A stretch of 64,000 bases of DNA from Candidatus Zixiibacteriota bacterium (GTDB lineage Bacteria; Zixibacteria; MSB-5A5; GN15; FEB-12). The stretch is taken from positions 1 through 64,000 of the forward strand of contig JBFMGC010000012.1 of NCBI GenBank assembly GCA_040752815.1, read 5' to 3'. Numbering within the stretch: the stretch's first letter is position 1; each line of letters opens with the position of its first letter. The notes under the pieces are model-generated. The model saw only the letters and a program-made list of their open reading frames with translations. It made no database searches and had not been told where the DNA came from. The position numbers were made by a program, and so were the translations under genes. Positions 1 to 8,233 of this stretch are shown here, one piece after another.

Positions 1-2
1 TG

Positions 3-1145
3 TATGACAACCCGGGAGTAGATACGGATTCGGACGGATACTTCGGTGAATTTCGTGTTTGTGAGGGCGAGACGACCTGGTACAAAGGGGACGGTGTTCC
101 AGACTTTCGCGGCAACACCCCGCCGCCGATACCGTTCACACGCTTCGAGACCGAGCCGGGGAGGATTGTCATCCGGTGGAACGGGTACTTTTCAGAGACA
201 ACCAAAGACCGCTTCTCCGGGCTGGTTGACTTCGAGGGGTATCGCGTTTACACCGGTCTTGACAATCGCAGGACGAGCCTGGCAATTCTATCGAGCTATG
301 ACAAAGAAGATTTCTTCCGGTTCAAGTATCATGAGCTTGGGTCGGGCCAGAATCGCTGGATCAATGACGACCCGCCGTACAGCTTAGACTCGCTGCGTAT
401 CATCCACAACGATTCTGAGTTCGATCCGCTGCGCTATCCCCGCGAGCGGCCACGATTTGAGGGCGACAGCGCGTTCTATTTCGCACCGGTCGATGCCAAC
501 TTAGCTGATCTCAGTTCTATTACCGGCATCCACAAGGCGTATCCTGACGCTGTCAATCCCGGCACTGATTCGACGCTCTGGACCGATGATGACATCACCA
601 TGGAACACGGCCGCCGCCTGCCGAAATTCTACGAGTACGAGTACATCATCGATAATCTTCTGCCGACTGTCCCTTACTTTGTCAGCGTGACGGTCTTTGA
701 TTTCGGCTACGCCGGGGGCAGAGGCAATCTACCTCCGGATGAGACGAATCCTCTGAACAACATTACCGAGGTCTACGCCCAAACATCATCTAATATAGTG
801 GAAGAGCAGAACCTCGATGTCATCGTCTATCCGAACCCGTACCGTGTCGACGCCCATTATCACGAGTTAGGCTACGAGAATCGCAAGAGGACGATCATTC
901 CTGACCGCGCCCGCCTCATCCACTTCAGCAATCTGCCGCGCGTCTGCAAGATCAGCATTTTCACGCTTGACGGTGACTTAGTGGGCTCGATCGATCACGA
1001 CTTCCCTGACGGCGGTCCCGAATCGATGCACGACTGGTGGAATCTGGTAAGCCGCTCCGGCCTTGCGGTGGAATCCGGCCTTTACTACTGGGTGGTCGAA
1101 TCACCGACGCGAACGCAGATCGGGAAGTTCGTGATTCTGAAGTAG
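3..1145 (+). CDS. C-terminal part of a large secreted protein with FlgD-like C-terminal domain (5' truncated)
   Basis: The reading frame is open from base 3, so the gene begins outside the window; about 380 codons are visible. The first part has a fibronectin-type look (a stretch reading IVIRWNGY and DFEGYRVYTG, typical of proteins that wrap extracted values in Fn3-like folds). The last 110 residues start at VYPNPYR and continue with RLIHFSNLP, ISIFTLDGDLV, a WNL motif, SGLYYWVVES and GKFVILK. This is the pattern of the FlgD/Por-secretion-like Ig domain found at the C-terminus of many FCB-group exported proteins. It is probably an extracellular or surface-attached structural protein. An internal ATG at 600 is in the same frame and is not the start. 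The function of the missing N-terminal part is unknown. Confidence 0.85.
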   Translation, partial: YDNPGVDTDSDGYFGEFRVCEGETTWYKGDGVPDFRGNTPPPIPFTRFETEPGRIVIRWNGYFSETTKDRFSGLVDFEGYRVYTGLDNRRTSLAILSSYDKEDFFRFKYHELGSGQNRWINDDPPYSLDSLRIIHNDSEFDPLRYPRERPRFEGDSAFYFAPVDANLADLSSITGIHKAYPDAVNPGTDSTLWTDDDITMEHGRRLPKFYEYEYIIDNLLPTVPYFVSVTVFDFGYAGGRGNLPPDETNPLNNITEVYAQTSSNIVEEQNLDVIVYPNPYRVDAHYHELGYENRKRTIIPDRARLIHFSNLPRVCKISIFTLDGDLVGSIDHDFPDGGPESMHDWWNLVSRSGLAVESGLYYWVVESPTRTQIGKFVILK

Positions 1146-1540
1146 GGCGGGTCCGCTTCGAACCCGCCATGGTCGGCGGAATCACCGGTCGCGCGCTTAC
1201 GCGGGCGACCCGCCGCAGATGGCAGAATCGCTGATTGCTCGCTGACGCGAACAATCCATGGATTCTGCCCTACCGTTCCCTAGGTCACCCTAAGCCTGTC
1301 GAACAGTAATTCCGTATGTCGTGGACATTCTCATCAACTATACCTGTGCGCGGCAGAGACGTGTGCACGGCAGACCTCCCGGTCTGCCCGGTCAAGACGC
1401 CTGAGTGAAGACACGACGGGGGCAGACGAGGACGTCTGCCGCCCACCCAGACGGAGAGGTCCGCCGCCCACGCAGACGAGGATCCGCCTGCGGCGGACCG
1501 CCCCCGAGAACATCCCACCCATTTGGTGGGTACAAATCAC
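1146..1540. repeat. Non-coding spacer made of short palindromes
   Basis: No credible gene. The spacer is packed with inverted repeats: GGCGGGT/ACCCGCC at 1146-1168 directly after the stop codon, GGCAGACC-TCCC-GGTCTGCC at 1369-1388, and GGTCCGCCGC/GCGGCGGACC at 1458-1499. The stretch around 1423-1447 (GACGAGGACGTC followed by a CCACCC end) reappears inverted at about 15769-15793 in another spacer. None is followed by a T-run, so they are not typical terminators. They look like extragenic palindromic repeats. Confidence 0.6.
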
Positions 1541-1548
1541 TCTCTTGC

Positions 1549-1578
1549 TTGACAACTCTCCAAATCGGCGCGTATAAT
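1549..1578 (+). promoter_or_regulatory. Sigma-70 promoter of the btuB riboswitch transcript
   Basis: TTGACA at 1549-1554 and TATAAT at 1573-1578 are both perfect consensus hexamers with an 18-bp spacer. The predicted start near 1585 lies immediately upstream of the cobalamin riboswitch. Confidence 0.85.
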
Positions 1579-1589
1579 ATCAGAAATCG

Positions 1590-1760
1590 TTTCGGTGCTG
1601 CCCGCAGTGGGCGGATAATAGGGAAGACGGTGCAAGTCCGTCGCAGCCCCGCTACTGTAACGGCTACTCCGGTGGCAATCGGCCACTCGTCCCGGTGGAC
1701 GGGGAAGGCGCCGCGTGGAGGATCGAAGCCCAAGCCAGGAAACCTGCCGAAACATCACAT
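1590..1760 (+). promoter_or_regulatory. Cobalamin (AdoCbl) riboswitch
   Basis: The leader contains the hallmark B12-box elements in order: GGGAAGACGGTGCAAGTCCG near 1621-1640, GCAGCCCCGCTACTGTAA near 1643-1660, and the distal AAGCCAGGAAACCTGCC near 1732-1748. It sits between a consensus promoter and a TonB-dependent receptor of the BtuB type, the classic arrangement in which cobalamin binding shuts off receptor expression. Sequence between 1760 and the start codon at 1833 is short, so control is likely at translation initiation or by a nearby hairpin; I did not identify a clear intrinsic terminator here. Confidence 0.93.
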
Positions 1761-1832
1761 CGTTGCATCGCCGGCAGCGCGGGCTGTCAGGAAAGGTGTC
1801 TCGCGCCGAGCCGGCTTCACAAGGAGGCTGCT

Positions 1833-3755
1833 ATGCGGCGCATTTTCATTGCGGGCATCCTGCTGGCCGCGGGGGCGACGGGACCCCGGGCGCAGGAACG
1901 CTCGGGCGGGGAGTTCAACCCCTATCATCTTGACGATTCCATTGTGGTATCCGCCAACCGTCTGGCCACACCGGTAAGGCAGATCGCCAGTTCTATCACG
2001 GTTATTACTGCCGACGACATCCGGCGTTCCCAGGCCGGTAATGTCACCGAGATACTGCGATCTGTCCCCGGCCTGAATGTTGTGCAGGCGGGCGGCCCGG
2101 GACAGCAGACCGCGATTTTCATGCGCGGCACCAACTCGGAACACGTGCAGATGCTCATCGACGGGGTCAAGATCAACGACCCGTCGTCGCCAAGCAACGC
2201 CGTCAATCTCGCGACACTCGCTCTCGACAACATAGACCGGATCGAAATCCTGCGCGGGCCGCAGAGCGTGCTGTACGGGTCGGACGCCATGGGCGGGGTG
2301 ATTCAGATCTTCACTCGCACAGGTTTGGGGCGACCGCAGGTGGGCCTGTCGGTGGAAGGTGGTTCGCTGAACAGCCATGCCGAGAGATTATGGGTGCACG
2401 CCGGAACTGAGAGACATGACTACTCAATGGAACTGTCCCGGCGTAGCACGGATGGTGTTTCCGCCACGTCGGGAAACGGCGATCTGGAAGATGACGGTTT
2501 CGACAATACCACAGTCACAGCAGCTCTGGCGTACCGTCCGTCGACAAAAACCCAATTACGGTTGGTAGGGCGTATGGCCGACAGCGACACCGACCTCGAT
2601 CAGAGCTACGGCGCGCTCGACGATCCCAACTACACCATGAACTCAAAGGAACGATTCCTCTCTGCCTGTTTCGGCCACGATATCCAGGCAGGGCGCTGGA
2701 CCCAGCGGTTCGGAACCTACCTGACCGATTACGAGCGGTCGACTGTCGATCGGGTCGACGGCAAACATCCGGGCGACACGAATGACACGCGTTACGACGG
2801 GCGACGCACTAAGTTCGACTGGCAATCAACAGTCATGTGGGGTGAGTCGCAGCGGTTCTCGCTGGGGCTGGAGACGGAAGAAGATCGGCTTGATCAGGCG
2901 CTCTTTTTCGGCAGCCTGTGGGGGGACTATGAAAGTCGAATCGAAGGCGCAGCCGCGCGAACATCTGCCGTTTACGGTCAGGGCGAGTTCAACCTTGGCC
3001 AGCGCTTGTTCGCTAACGCAGGTTGGCGTTACGATGACCACGACACTTTTGGAACTAAGGCAACCTATCGTCTGGCAGGAGCATTCCTAATCGATGCGCT
3101 GGGGATGAAATGTCGGGCGGCTTACAGCACCGGCTTCAAAGCGCCCGCGCTATTTCAGATTTATGACCCGACCACCGGCAACCGGGCGTTGCGTCCTGAG
3201 CGCACCCGAGGAGGCGAATTCGGCCTGGAGGTACGCCTGTTGGACAATCGACTCGCCCTCGGTGCGACCTACTTCCACACGAGCTTTGACAATCTCATTC
3301 AGTTTGGGGCCGTGACAGGACGGATGGCAAACGTGGCCAAGGCCCGCACTCGGGGTGTCGAATCCTTTGCTGAAGTTGACTTTGGTTCGACCAGGATTCG
3401 GTGTGACTACACGTATACCAATGCCCGTGATCGCCAATCAAATCTGGCGCTAGTTCGCCGACCCGGAAACAAAGCCGCCGTGCAGGTGGATCAGCTACTC
3501 ACGCAGTCTCTTGAGTTCCACGCGGAGGGCATCTACACTGGTAAGCGGGAGGACACAGATTACGCGCCCTGGCCGCCCGTACGAGTCATTTTGCACGGAT
3601 ATACTACGGTCAACCTGGCCGGGCAGTATCGCTTCAAACCAGGGATTGGGGTTTTTGGTCGAATCAGCAATGTATTCGACGCCAATTACGAAGAGGTTTT
3701 GTACTTTAGTCCGGTTCCGCGGACCATCTCGGTTGGAATCGACCTGGTACTCTGA
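1833..3755 (+). CDS. btuB: TonB-dependent vitamin B12 receptor, BtuB-type
   Basis: Outer-membrane receptor of 640 residues that would import cobalamin or another corrinoid using TonB/ExbBD energy. A signal peptide occupies about residues 1-20 (MRRIFIAGILLAAG, cleavage near RAQ). A TonB box DDSIVVSA lies at 34-41, close to the BtuB box. The plug domain follows (about 45-160; ITADDIRRSQ, FMRGTNSEHVQMLIDG, RIEILRGPQSVLYG), then a beta-barrel to the end. The frame is open further upstream, but the ATG at 1833 has AAGGAGG eight bases before it and starts the signal peptide, and the upstream part overlaps the riboswitch. The riboswitch directly upstream is the main argument for corrinoid rather than siderophore as substrate. 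Confidence 0.93.
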   Translation: MRRIFIAGILLAAGATGPRAQERSGGEFNPYHLDDSIVVSANRLATPVRQIASSITVITADDIRRSQAGNVTEILRSVPGLNVVQAGGPGQQTAIFMRGTNSEHVQMLIDGVKINDPSSPSNAVNLATLALDNIDRIEILRGPQSVLYGSDAMGGVIQIFTRTGLGRPQVGLSVEGGSLNSHAERLWVHAGTERHDYSMELSRRSTDGVSATSGNGDLEDDGFDNTTVTAALAYRPSTKTQLRLVGRMADSDTDLDQSYGALDDPNYTMNSKERFLSACFGHDIQAGRWTQRFGTYLTDYERSTVDRVDGKHPGDTNDTRYDGRRTKFDWQSTVMWGESQRFSLGLETEEDRLDQALFFGSLWGDYESRIEGAAARTSAVYGQGEFNLGQRLFANAGWRYDDHDTFGTKATYRLAGAFLIDALGMKCRAAYSTGFKAPALFQIYDPTTGNRALRPERTRGGEFGLEVRLLDNRLALGATYFHTSFDNLIQFGAVTGRMANVAKARTRGVESFAEVDFGSTRIRCDYTYTNARDRQSNLALVRRPGNKAAVQVDQLLTQSLEFHAEGIYTGKREDTDYAPWPPVRVILHGYTTVNLAGQYRFKPGIGVFGRISNVFDANYEEVLYFSPVPRTISVGIDLVL

Positions 3756-3792
3756 ACCTCCCAGGCTTTATTGCTGGTCACTCAAACCGGTT

Positions 3793-3816
3793 CCGGGGCG
3801 ACTTTGATCGCCCCGG
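3793..3816 (+). terminator. Perfect 9-bp hairpin after btuB (possible terminator)
   Basis: CCGGGGCGA at 3793-3801 pairs with TCGCCCCGG at 3808-3816 around a 6-base loop, 38 bases after the btuB stop. There is no T-tract after it, so it may be an mRNA 3'-end stabiliser rather than an intrinsic terminator. Confidence 0.45.
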
Positions 3817-3862
3817 CGGCTGGCGGTGCTGTCGAATCGGTCGTACACCACATTTTTTTGTC

Positions 3863-3890
3863 TTGCCTTTGCGGGGGATACGTGTATAAT
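3863..3890 (+). promoter_or_regulatory. Promoter of the STAS-like gene, with hairpin leader
   Basis: TTGCCT at 3863-3868 and a perfect TATAAT at 3885-3890, 16 bp apart. The leader to the ATG at 4042 is about 150 bases and holds a perfect 8-bp hairpin, CGAGGTTC at 3962-3969 with GAACCTCG at 3982-3989, followed by an A-rich stretch. I recognise no riboswitch class in it. Confidence 0.6.
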
Positions 3891-4041
3891 AACATGGGTG
3901 CTGACAGCCCTGGGTTGAGGCTTTTTCTCACAATTCAGACAGCGACCATTTGACAAAACAACGAGGTTCAGCGTCAGGAAGGAACCTCGCCACAAGAACA
4001 AAAAAACTAGCTGGCCATTCGAAGGCCGACAAGAGGAAGCC

Positions 4042-4461
4042 ATGACCAGTTGGAGCATGGAATACAGCATAGATGTAGACGAAGAAAACGCCGTCGTCTA
4101 CGTTAAGGTCTACGGACAGTGGCAGGCCGATACGGCCCGCCAGTATCATGAAGATTTCAAGCGGGAAGCGGCGCCGCTGCTTGGCCGTCCTTGGGCCAAG
4201 ATTGTCGATTTGACGAACTGGAAGACCTCGCGGAACGAGGTCACCACGGTTATCGGCAGGCACATGGCCTGGTCGAGAGAAAACGGCGTGGCCTTGTCGA
4301 TCTACATCATCAACAACGTAAGCACATTCCGACAGCTGAACGAGATGTTCGTCAAGGGCGGAACGAAGAAGGTCTCACAGACCTTCCGTACTTGGGAGGA
4401 GGGGGAACAGTATCTTCAGAACAACTGGTTAGGTAAGAAGCGCAAAGAGGCGCAGAGCTAA
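4042..4461 (+). CDS. Small STAS/SpoIIAA-like protein
   Basis: A 139-residue soluble protein with no signal peptide. The order of predicted elements fits a SpoIIAA/STAS-like alpha-beta fold: an N-terminal strand pair (YSIDVDEENAVVYVKVYGQW), a helix, a strand ending in KIVDLTNW where STAS proteins often keep a D, and later strands and helices (LSIYIINN, then TFRTWEEGEQYL). The family assignment is by pattern only. AAGAGGAAG precedes the ATG. It has its own promoter, sits between btuB and a convergent peptidase gene, and is probably monocistronic. A regulatory or stress-related role would be a guess. Confidence 0.75.
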   Translation: MTSWSMEYSIDVDEENAVVYVKVYGQWQADTARQYHEDFKREAAPLLGRPWAKIVDLTNWKTSRNEVTTVIGRHMAWSRENGVALSIYIINNVSTFRQLNEMFVKGGTKKVSQTFRTWEEGEQYLQNNWLGKKRKEAQS

Positions 4462-4518
4462 TCCCGATTCGTCCTGGCAGAGTTGGCGTGCTGCCGGGTC
4501 TGACCGCACACTCCCTTT

Positions 4519-6534
4519 TCACCTTTTCAGGTATGCGTCAAACCATCTCCTTATCCATTCCAGTCTTGCCGCTCGGCGATCCGGCCGCCCGTGCCGCGAA
4601 AGACCGTGCGGTTCCTCCGGGAATCTGACCATTTCGACAGTCTTGCCAAGAACTTTCAGCATGGTGTACATCTGCTCCGCCTGCTCGATGTTGCAGCGCA
4701 AATCCTGTTCGTTGTGGAGAATCAGCACCGGTGTCTTCACATGACGGAAGTAGGTTATAGGCGAGCACTTTTCGTAGTTTTCGGGATTGGTCCACGGACG
4801 GCCTGCGAATTCCCTTTCGAGCTCGTAGCCGATGTCTGAGGACCCGAAGAACGACTTTAGTTCCACCACGGACCGTTGGGTCACGGCCGCTTTGAACCGA
4901 TGGGTGTGGCCGATAATCCAGTTGGTCATATACCCGCCGTAGGATCCGCCTGTAAGTCCAAGACGTTTGGGATCCACGAAACTCTGGCGTTCCAGCCAGT
5001 CGGCTGCGGCCATGCAGTCTTTGTAGTCGAGATCGCCCCAGCCGCCGGCGATCGCGTCGGCCCACATCTCGCCCCGGCCCGAGCCCCCTCTTGGATTGGT
5101 GTACAGGACAACATATCCTGAAGCTGCGAGGTACTGCATCTCGTGAAAGAATGTGTAGCCGTACTCGGTGCGGGGGCCGCCGTGAATCTCGAGGATCGCG
5201 GGATAGCGGCGGCTGCGCTTGAATCCGGGCGGAAGTACGAGCCAGCCCTGTACCTCGGTACCGTCGAACGATTTAAACCAGACTTCGCGCATCGCGCTGG
5301 GCTGGATATCCGACCGCAGGAACGGATTCATATCGGTTAGCCGTCGCGCCTGTTTCTCGGCGCCGTATTTCAGCGGGCAGACCACTATGTCTCCGGGGTT
5401 CTTCAGGTCAGCATGCAAGGCCGCGGCGACACGCGCCCTCCCCGCTATAGAGAAACCTTTGATGTGGCAGTCACCCCGGTAAATCCGAGTCGGTTTTCCG
5501 CCGCGCGCCGGAACCGAGAAGAGATTGTTGGCGCCGGTGTCGGAACTGTGGAAGTACAGTTGTTTGGAATCAGCAGACCAGTAAAGCGGGTTCTCTCCGT
5601 GGAGATCGCCGGTATCATGAATGGTTTGATCAATCGCCATCCGGTCGAACATCGGCATCAAATCGTGCGCCGCCGGTCTGCCGTTCACACCGACCATCCA
5701 CACGTGGAGATTAGTGACTCCCCAGGCATCGTCCGGGTTGTCGTGGCCGATATAAGCGATCCTGCGACCGTCGGGTGAGAAGCGAGGCGAACTAATTGGT
5801 CCCGGCGGAGTAGGAACCCGCCGTTCCCTGCCGCCTCCTAGAGGAATCATGAAGAGATCATCACGGAGCATGTCAAGGTCAGGATTCTTCGACCGGTTTG
5901 ACACGAAGGCCACCCAACGGCCATCGCGTGACACGTTGGGAGAGTGATTGTCACGAGCGCCTGAGGTCAGCTTTCTTGGTTTAGCGTCGGCTACCCCCAG
6001 GACGTACACCTGATATCGATCCTTAGGAAGAAACCCCTCACCGTCGAGGCGGTAATACAGGCGGGTGATGTGTCTGAAGACCGGAGCTTCGGCCTTCTTC
6101 TTTTCATCCTCGATGAAATGCGAGTCTTTGTAGCGAAGGGCGAACACCAGGTGGCGGCCGTCAGGGGTCCATTGCAGCGATCCCACCGATCCCTCTATTT
6201 CGAGCAACCGTTTCTCAGCCCCGCCCGCCGACGGCATCACGTAGATGCCGGTTTTCTTGTCGCGGGTCGATACGAAGGCGATACGGCTGCCGTCGTGTGA
6301 CCACACCGGCTGGCCGTCGCTATGGTCGCCGTGGGTGAACTGGGTCGACGTGCCCGAGGCGATGTCGAGCATAAATATATTCTGGAAGTACTTGTTGGAC
6401 TTCTCGTCGATGCGTTCTACGCAGTATGCGATTCTCTTTTCGTCGGGCGACAGTGCCAGCCCGGTGACAAGTCTCAGGCGAAACAGATCCTGCACTGACA
6501 TCTTGTGGCGGGAGGTCTTGGTCTTGCGTTCCAC
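4519..6534 (-). CDS. S9-family peptidase (acylaminoacyl/prolyl-oligopeptidase type)
   Basis: Serine peptidase of about 671 residues that cleaves short peptides. The N-terminal 400 residues form a beta-propeller with repeated PD40-type strands (ALSPDEKRIAYC, RFSPDGRRIAYIG, YWSADSKQLYF). The C-terminal alpha/beta-hydrolase carries the triad: nucleophile in GGSYGG (Ser about 531), Asp in NEQDL (about 611), His in EEPHG (about 643). No clear signal peptide is seen, so it is probably cytoplasmic. Start choice: the frame is open to 6603, but a GTG at 6534 has GGAAAGGA nine bases upstream; an ATG at 6501 just before the conserved SVQDLFRLR is the alternative. Convergent with the STAS-like gene. Confidence 0.9.
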   Translation of the reverse strand: MERKTKTSRHKMSVQDLFRLRLVTGLALSPDEKRIAYCVERIDEKSNKYFQNIFMLDIASGTSTQFTHGDHSDGQPVWSHDGSRIAFVSTRDKKTGIYVMPSAGGAEKRLLEIEGSVGSLQWTPDGRHLVFALRYKDSHFIEDEKKKAEAPVFRHITRLYYRLDGEGFLPKDRYQVYVLGVADAKPRKLTSGARDNHSPNVSRDGRWVAFVSNRSKNPDLDMLRDDLFMIPLGGGRERRVPTPPGPISSPRFSPDGRRIAYIGHDNPDDAWGVTNLHVWMVGVNGRPAAHDLMPMFDRMAIDQTIHDTGDLHGENPLYWSADSKQLYFHSSDTGANNLFSVPARGGKPTRIYRGDCHIKGFSIAGRARVAAALHADLKNPGDIVVCPLKYGAEKQARRLTDMNPFLRSDIQPSAMREVWFKSFDGTEVQGWLVLPPGFKRSRRYPAILEIHGGPRTEYGYTFFHEMQYLAASGYVVLYTNPRGGSGRGEMWADAIAGGWGDLDYKDCMAAADWLERQSFVDPKRLGLTGGSYGGYMTNWIIGHTHRFKAAVTQRSVVELKSFFGSSDIGYELEREFAGRPWTNPENYEKCSPITYFRHVKTPVLILHNEQDLRCNIEQAEQMYTMLKVLGKTVEMVRFPEEPHGLSRHGRPDRRAARLEWIRRWFDAYLKR

Positions 6535-6630
6535 GAAATTCAGTCCTTTCCGAAAAGGGAGAATGTTAGGCCGCATGGTAGGGCAAATGTCGGGGCCGGG
6601 CAAGCGAAAGGTGAAAGTGTAGACACGACC

Positions 6631-8148
6631 TCAGGTGGCGTGGCTGTCCCGGCGAATTTGGTTCTTAATCCGCGCGCGATCCGAAGGCGCAAGCACAAAC
6701 CACCCACCCACACTCGCTGCCAGCGATACTGTCAATACATTTATGATAAACGCTCCCCACGAGAAGGGTGGAACAATTGTGCGAATAAGCACCGCCACCG
6801 GCAGTGTGGCGAACATCGCCAGGAATCCTGAGCGAACGCCGGACATGAGAATATGGATCACTGACAGGCCCAGCGCGCGGCTGATCAGTATCGGGTACAT
6901 AGTCAGGTATAGTACGAGTTGGGGCAGGGCCGCAGCGCAGGCCATACCGATCAGTCCGTATTTGGGAATCAGCAAGAGAGAGAATGCAATTTTGGTCACG
7001 CTCTCCACAACCAGAACTTGTAGTATGAGCCCGTGACGATCAATTCCAAAAAGCACGGCGTTGCCAATGATCTGGGGAACAAAGAACGCCGAGCCGATCG
7101 CCAGAATTCGCATGACTTCGGAGGAGGCCTCGAACTCGGGCGGCAGCCAGAGCATCACGAACGGGCGGGCGTAGACCACCACTCCGACGGTCATGAAGAA
7201 TGACAGATACGATGTATACGCGAGACCTTTGAGGTAGATTCGGCGAATACCATCCAGGTCGCCGTGGCTTTCGAGCTCCGAAACTCTTGTGGTCAGGGGC
7301 GAAGCGATCACGTTAACAGCGTTGCGGAGATAAAGCATCAGTTGCGCCCCCGGGGCATAAACTCCGGCCGCGGCGGCGGACGACAGAAGTCCGAGCAGGA
7401 CTGCATCAGTGTTGAATATCACCAGCCAGGCGAGCGTGATGCCGAACGTGACCCTGGAGTAATCCAGCAATTCGCGGGTGGTAGTCCTGTCTGAGGTCGA
7501 CCGGAAAATCCTGACTTGAGGGTAGAGGCGCTTAAGCCAGATGATGGCGGCGATCTGTTTGAGTGTGCTCATGCCAAGTATGGCGACAGCCAGAGGGACC
7601 AGGCCGTACCCCGATGCCAGAAGTGCCACCATTATCAGCGTGCGCAACAGATCTTCGAGCATGTGCAGCAGGTTCGATATGTCGAAGCGCTGGAAGCCGC
7701 CGAGCGACCCTGCAAACGGGAGTAGATAGAAACGCATCCCCATGTAAACGCCGATAATCACCAGGGCCGTCTTACCCTCTGACAGCAGCGACGGATCACC
7801 GATTCTGAAGAAGTCGAACAAAAAGGTTGCCGCGAGCCACGAGCCAACTATGATTAGCGAACCGGCGAACAGATAAAGCCGGAAGGTGGCACCAAGGACT
7901 TTGTTGATTTGCCCGAACTGGCCCGTGCCGAGATATTTCGATATGAACCGAAGCAGCGCTTTCTCAAGACCGAAATCGAGCAGGACGAAGTAGTTGATAG
8001 TCTGAAAGACCAGCACCCAGACGCCGTAACGGGCATCGCCGAGGGTCGCTGTGATATATGGAACGAACAGGAAGCTGATGACAATGCGGAGCGCGTACCC
8101 CACCCACGAGGTCCAGATATTTCTTGAGAGCTGGCGATGGTCGGGCAC
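6631..8148 (-). CDS. Polysaccharide/oligosaccharide flippase (Wzx-like, MOP superfamily)
   Basis: Integral membrane protein of about 505 residues with 12-14 hydrophobic segments spread over its length (for example SWVGYALRIVISFLFVPYI, then FVLLDFGLEKALLRF and VVAYARP-like loops). The early GDARYGVWVL and LLDFGLEKAL motifs are typical of the RfbX/Wzx group, which flips undecaprenyl-linked sugars across the inner membrane. No glycosyltransferases are adjacent, so the substrate cannot be inferred. The frame is open to a TTG at 8196 without a ribosome site; the GTG at 8148 has AAGGA ten bases upstream and begins just before the first membrane segment, so I prefer it. Divergent from the lipoprotein gene. 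Confidence 0.88.
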   Translation of the reverse strand: MPDHRQLSRNIWTSWVGYALRIVISFLFVPYITATLGDARYGVWVLVFQTINYFVLLDFGLEKALLRFISKYLGTGQFGQINKVLGATFRLYLFAGSLIIVGSWLAATFLFDFFRIGDPSLLSEGKTALVIIGVYMGMRFYLLPFAGSLGGFQRFDISNLLHMLEDLLRTLIMVALLASGYGLVPLAVAILGMSTLKQIAAIIWLKRLYPQVRIFRSTSDRTTTRELLDYSRVTFGITLAWLVIFNTDAVLLGLLSSAAAAGVYAPGAQLMLYLRNAVNVIASPLTTRVSELESHGDLDGIRRIYLKGLAYTSYLSFFMTVGVVVYARPFVMLWLPPEFEASSEVMRILAIGSAFFVPQIIGNAVLFGIDRHGLILQVLVVESVTKIAFSLLLIPKYGLIGMACAAALPQLVLYLTMYPILISRALGLSVIHILMSGVRSGFLAMFATLPVAVLIRTIVPPFSWGAFIINVLTVSLAASVGGWFVLAPSDRARIKNQIRRDSHAT

Positions 8149-8233
8149 TGTCTGTCTGTCCTTGTTCCAGAATCGATTCAAGGATAACCGGGTCAAACGT
8201 CTACTGCAACCGGATAGTGAGTGAAACGGCTCT

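Noticed and set aside
1140-1270. Possible tRNA-like stretch (TTCGAACCC near 1159)
   Set aside because: No cloverleaf can be built around it; the sequence is part of palindromic GGCGGGT/ACCCGCC.
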